Below, piece by piece: positions 14,277-15,170 of a stretch of 15,170 nucleotides of DNA. The notes under the pieces are model-generated. The model was not told the origin of the DNA, did no database searches, and was given only the letters and a program-made list of their open reading frames with translations. Origin of the DNA: Flavobacterium psychrophilum (GTDB taxonomy: Bacteria; Bacteroidota; Bacteroidia; Flavobacteriales; Flavobacteriaceae); the NCBI GenBank assembly GCA_945907225.1, contig CAMDSN010000016.1, positions 1 to 15,170 on the forward strand, given 5' to 3'. The position numbers and the translations under genes were made by a program. Position 1 is the stretch's first letter; each line of letters opens with the position of its first letter.

Positions 14277-15170
14277 ATGGAACAAACATGGAGATGGTAC
14301 GGGCCCAATGACCCAGTTAAATTATCAGACGCTAAACAAGCCGGCGCAACAGGAATTGTAACCGCACTTCACCACATTAAAAACGGTCAAGTATGGGAAG
14401 TGGATGAAATCATGAAACGAAAAAATGAAGTAGAAGCTGCTGGATTAACTTTTTCTGTTGTAGAAAGTATTCCAGTGCACGAAGACATCAAAAAACAAAC
14501 AGGCGATTATTTGAAATATATAGAAAACTATAAGCAAAGTATCAAAAACTTAGCGACTTGTGGAATTAACATTGTTTGTTATAATTTCATGCCTGTTTTA
14601 GATTGGTCTAGAACTGATTTGTCATATGAAATGCCAGATGGTTCTAAAGCCTTGCGTTTTGACATCAATGAATTCGCTGCTTTTGAATTGTTTATTTTAA
14701 AAAGACCAGGAGCTGAAAATACGTATACAGAGGCTCAAAAAGCAAAGGCAAAAGCGACTTTTGAAAAGCTATCTGATGCCGATAAAATTAAATTGCAACA
14801 AAATATTATTGCAGGTTTACCAGGGGCTGAAGAATCCTATACAGTTGAAGATTTCCTGAAAGTACTTCAAGGTTATGATGGAATTGATGCCAATAGATTG
14901 AAAGAGAATTTATATTATTTCTTACGTGAAATTATTCCTGTTGCCGAAAGTGCAGGTGTTTTAATGGCGATACATCCCGATGATCCTCCTTATCCAATTT
15001 TAGGATTACCAAGAGTAGTTTCTACAGAAGCAGATTTGATTCAATTATTAAATGCTATTGATTCTCCTTCAAATGGTTTTACAATGTGTACGGGTTCTTA
15101 TGGAGTAATTGCTGAAAATGATTTGCCAGGTATTGTAGATCGTCATGGTGCAAAAATGAATTTTATTCAC
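14277..15170 (+). CDS. uxuA: Mannonate dehydratase (3' end cut off by window edge)
   Basis: Dehydrates D-mannonate to 2-keto-3-deoxygluconate in the cytoplasm, using a divalent metal. 298 residues are visible of about 390 expected. The start ATG at 14277 gives [18 protein letters not shown], the usual N-terminus, 16 bases after uxuB. Characteristic segments are [14 protein letters not shown] (21-34), [15 protein letters not shown] (101-115) and [17 protein letters not shown] (230-246). H233, C271 (TMCTGS) and H298 (FIH, the last visible codon) fit the family's His-Cys-His metal ligands; the final aspartate ligand lies beyond the window. Its product is the substrate of KdgK, the first enzyme of the same operon. 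Confidence 0.95.
   Translation, partial: MEQTWRWYGPNDPVKLSDAKQAGATGIVTALHHIKNGQVWEVDEIMKRKNEVEAAGLTFSVVESIPVHEDIKKQTGDYLKYIENYKQSIKNLATCGINIVCYNFMPVLDWSRTDLSYEMPDGSKALRFDINEFAAFELFILKRPGAENTYTEAQKAKAKATFEKLSDADKIKLQQNIIAGLPGAEESYTVEDFLKVLQGYDGIDANRLKENLYYFLREIIPVAESAGVLMAIHPDDPPYPILGLPRVVSTEADLIQLLNAIDSPSNGFTMCTGSYGVIAENDLPGIVDRHGAKMNFIH

Noticed and set aside
1..15170. Defence system, CRISPR array, prophage or insertion sequence
   Set aside because: No regularly spaced repeats, transposase, integrase or nuclease/helicase set is present; all larger frames belong to housekeeping, uptake, protease, regulator or uronate-catabolism families.

Overview
The window looks like a chromosomal segment of a Flavobacteriaceae bacterium, most likely Flavobacterium or a close relative. 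Supporting signs are the AT-rich DNA, Bacteroidota-type promoters (TTTG / TAnnTTTG) with little Shine-Dalgarno signal, a SusC/SusD pair with a lipoprotein signal, and a subtilase ending in a type IX secretion (T9SS) sorting domain. No CRISPR array, rRNA, tRNA, insertion sequence or phage gene is visible.

Layout. (1) 1-2877 is housekeeping: a lysS fragment on the minus strand (cut by the window edge), lipB on the plus strand and rnhB on the minus strand. The 298-base lysS-lipB gap holds two palindromic intergenic repeats; the second creates a false 15-codon N-terminal extension of lipB. (2) 3123-9782 is a nutrient-uptake locus: susC, susD, a strong intrinsic terminator, then a secreted S8 serine protease starting 12 bases after the T-run. 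No glycoside hydrolase is adjacent, so a peptide or protein substrate is a reasonable guess. (3) 9783-11264 contains a 53-codon orphan ORF, a LacI-type regulator on the minus strand, and a divergent control region with one conspicuously GC-rich palindromic operator candidate. (4) 11265-15170 is a tight plus-strand operon: kdgK, a YhcH/YjgK/YiaL-family gene, kdgA, an SDR-type uxuB and uxuA (cut by the window edge).

How the genes work together. The operon encodes the lower glucuronate pathway: fructuronate to mannonate (UxuB), mannonate to 2-keto-3-deoxygluconate, KDG (UxuA), KDG to KDPG (KdgK), and KDPG to pyruvate plus glyceraldehyde 3-phosphate (KdgA). The uronate isomerase (UxaC) and any transporter are not in the window. 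The divergent LacI-type protein is the obvious candidate local regulator, probably acting on the palindrome at 11177-11197.

All main genes belong to recognised families. I did not find a convincing undescribed system. The items most worth a second look are the operator, the two intergenic repeats, the terminator-gated protease next to SusCD, the family-only-assigned DUF386 protein in the uronate operon, and the small orphan ORF.
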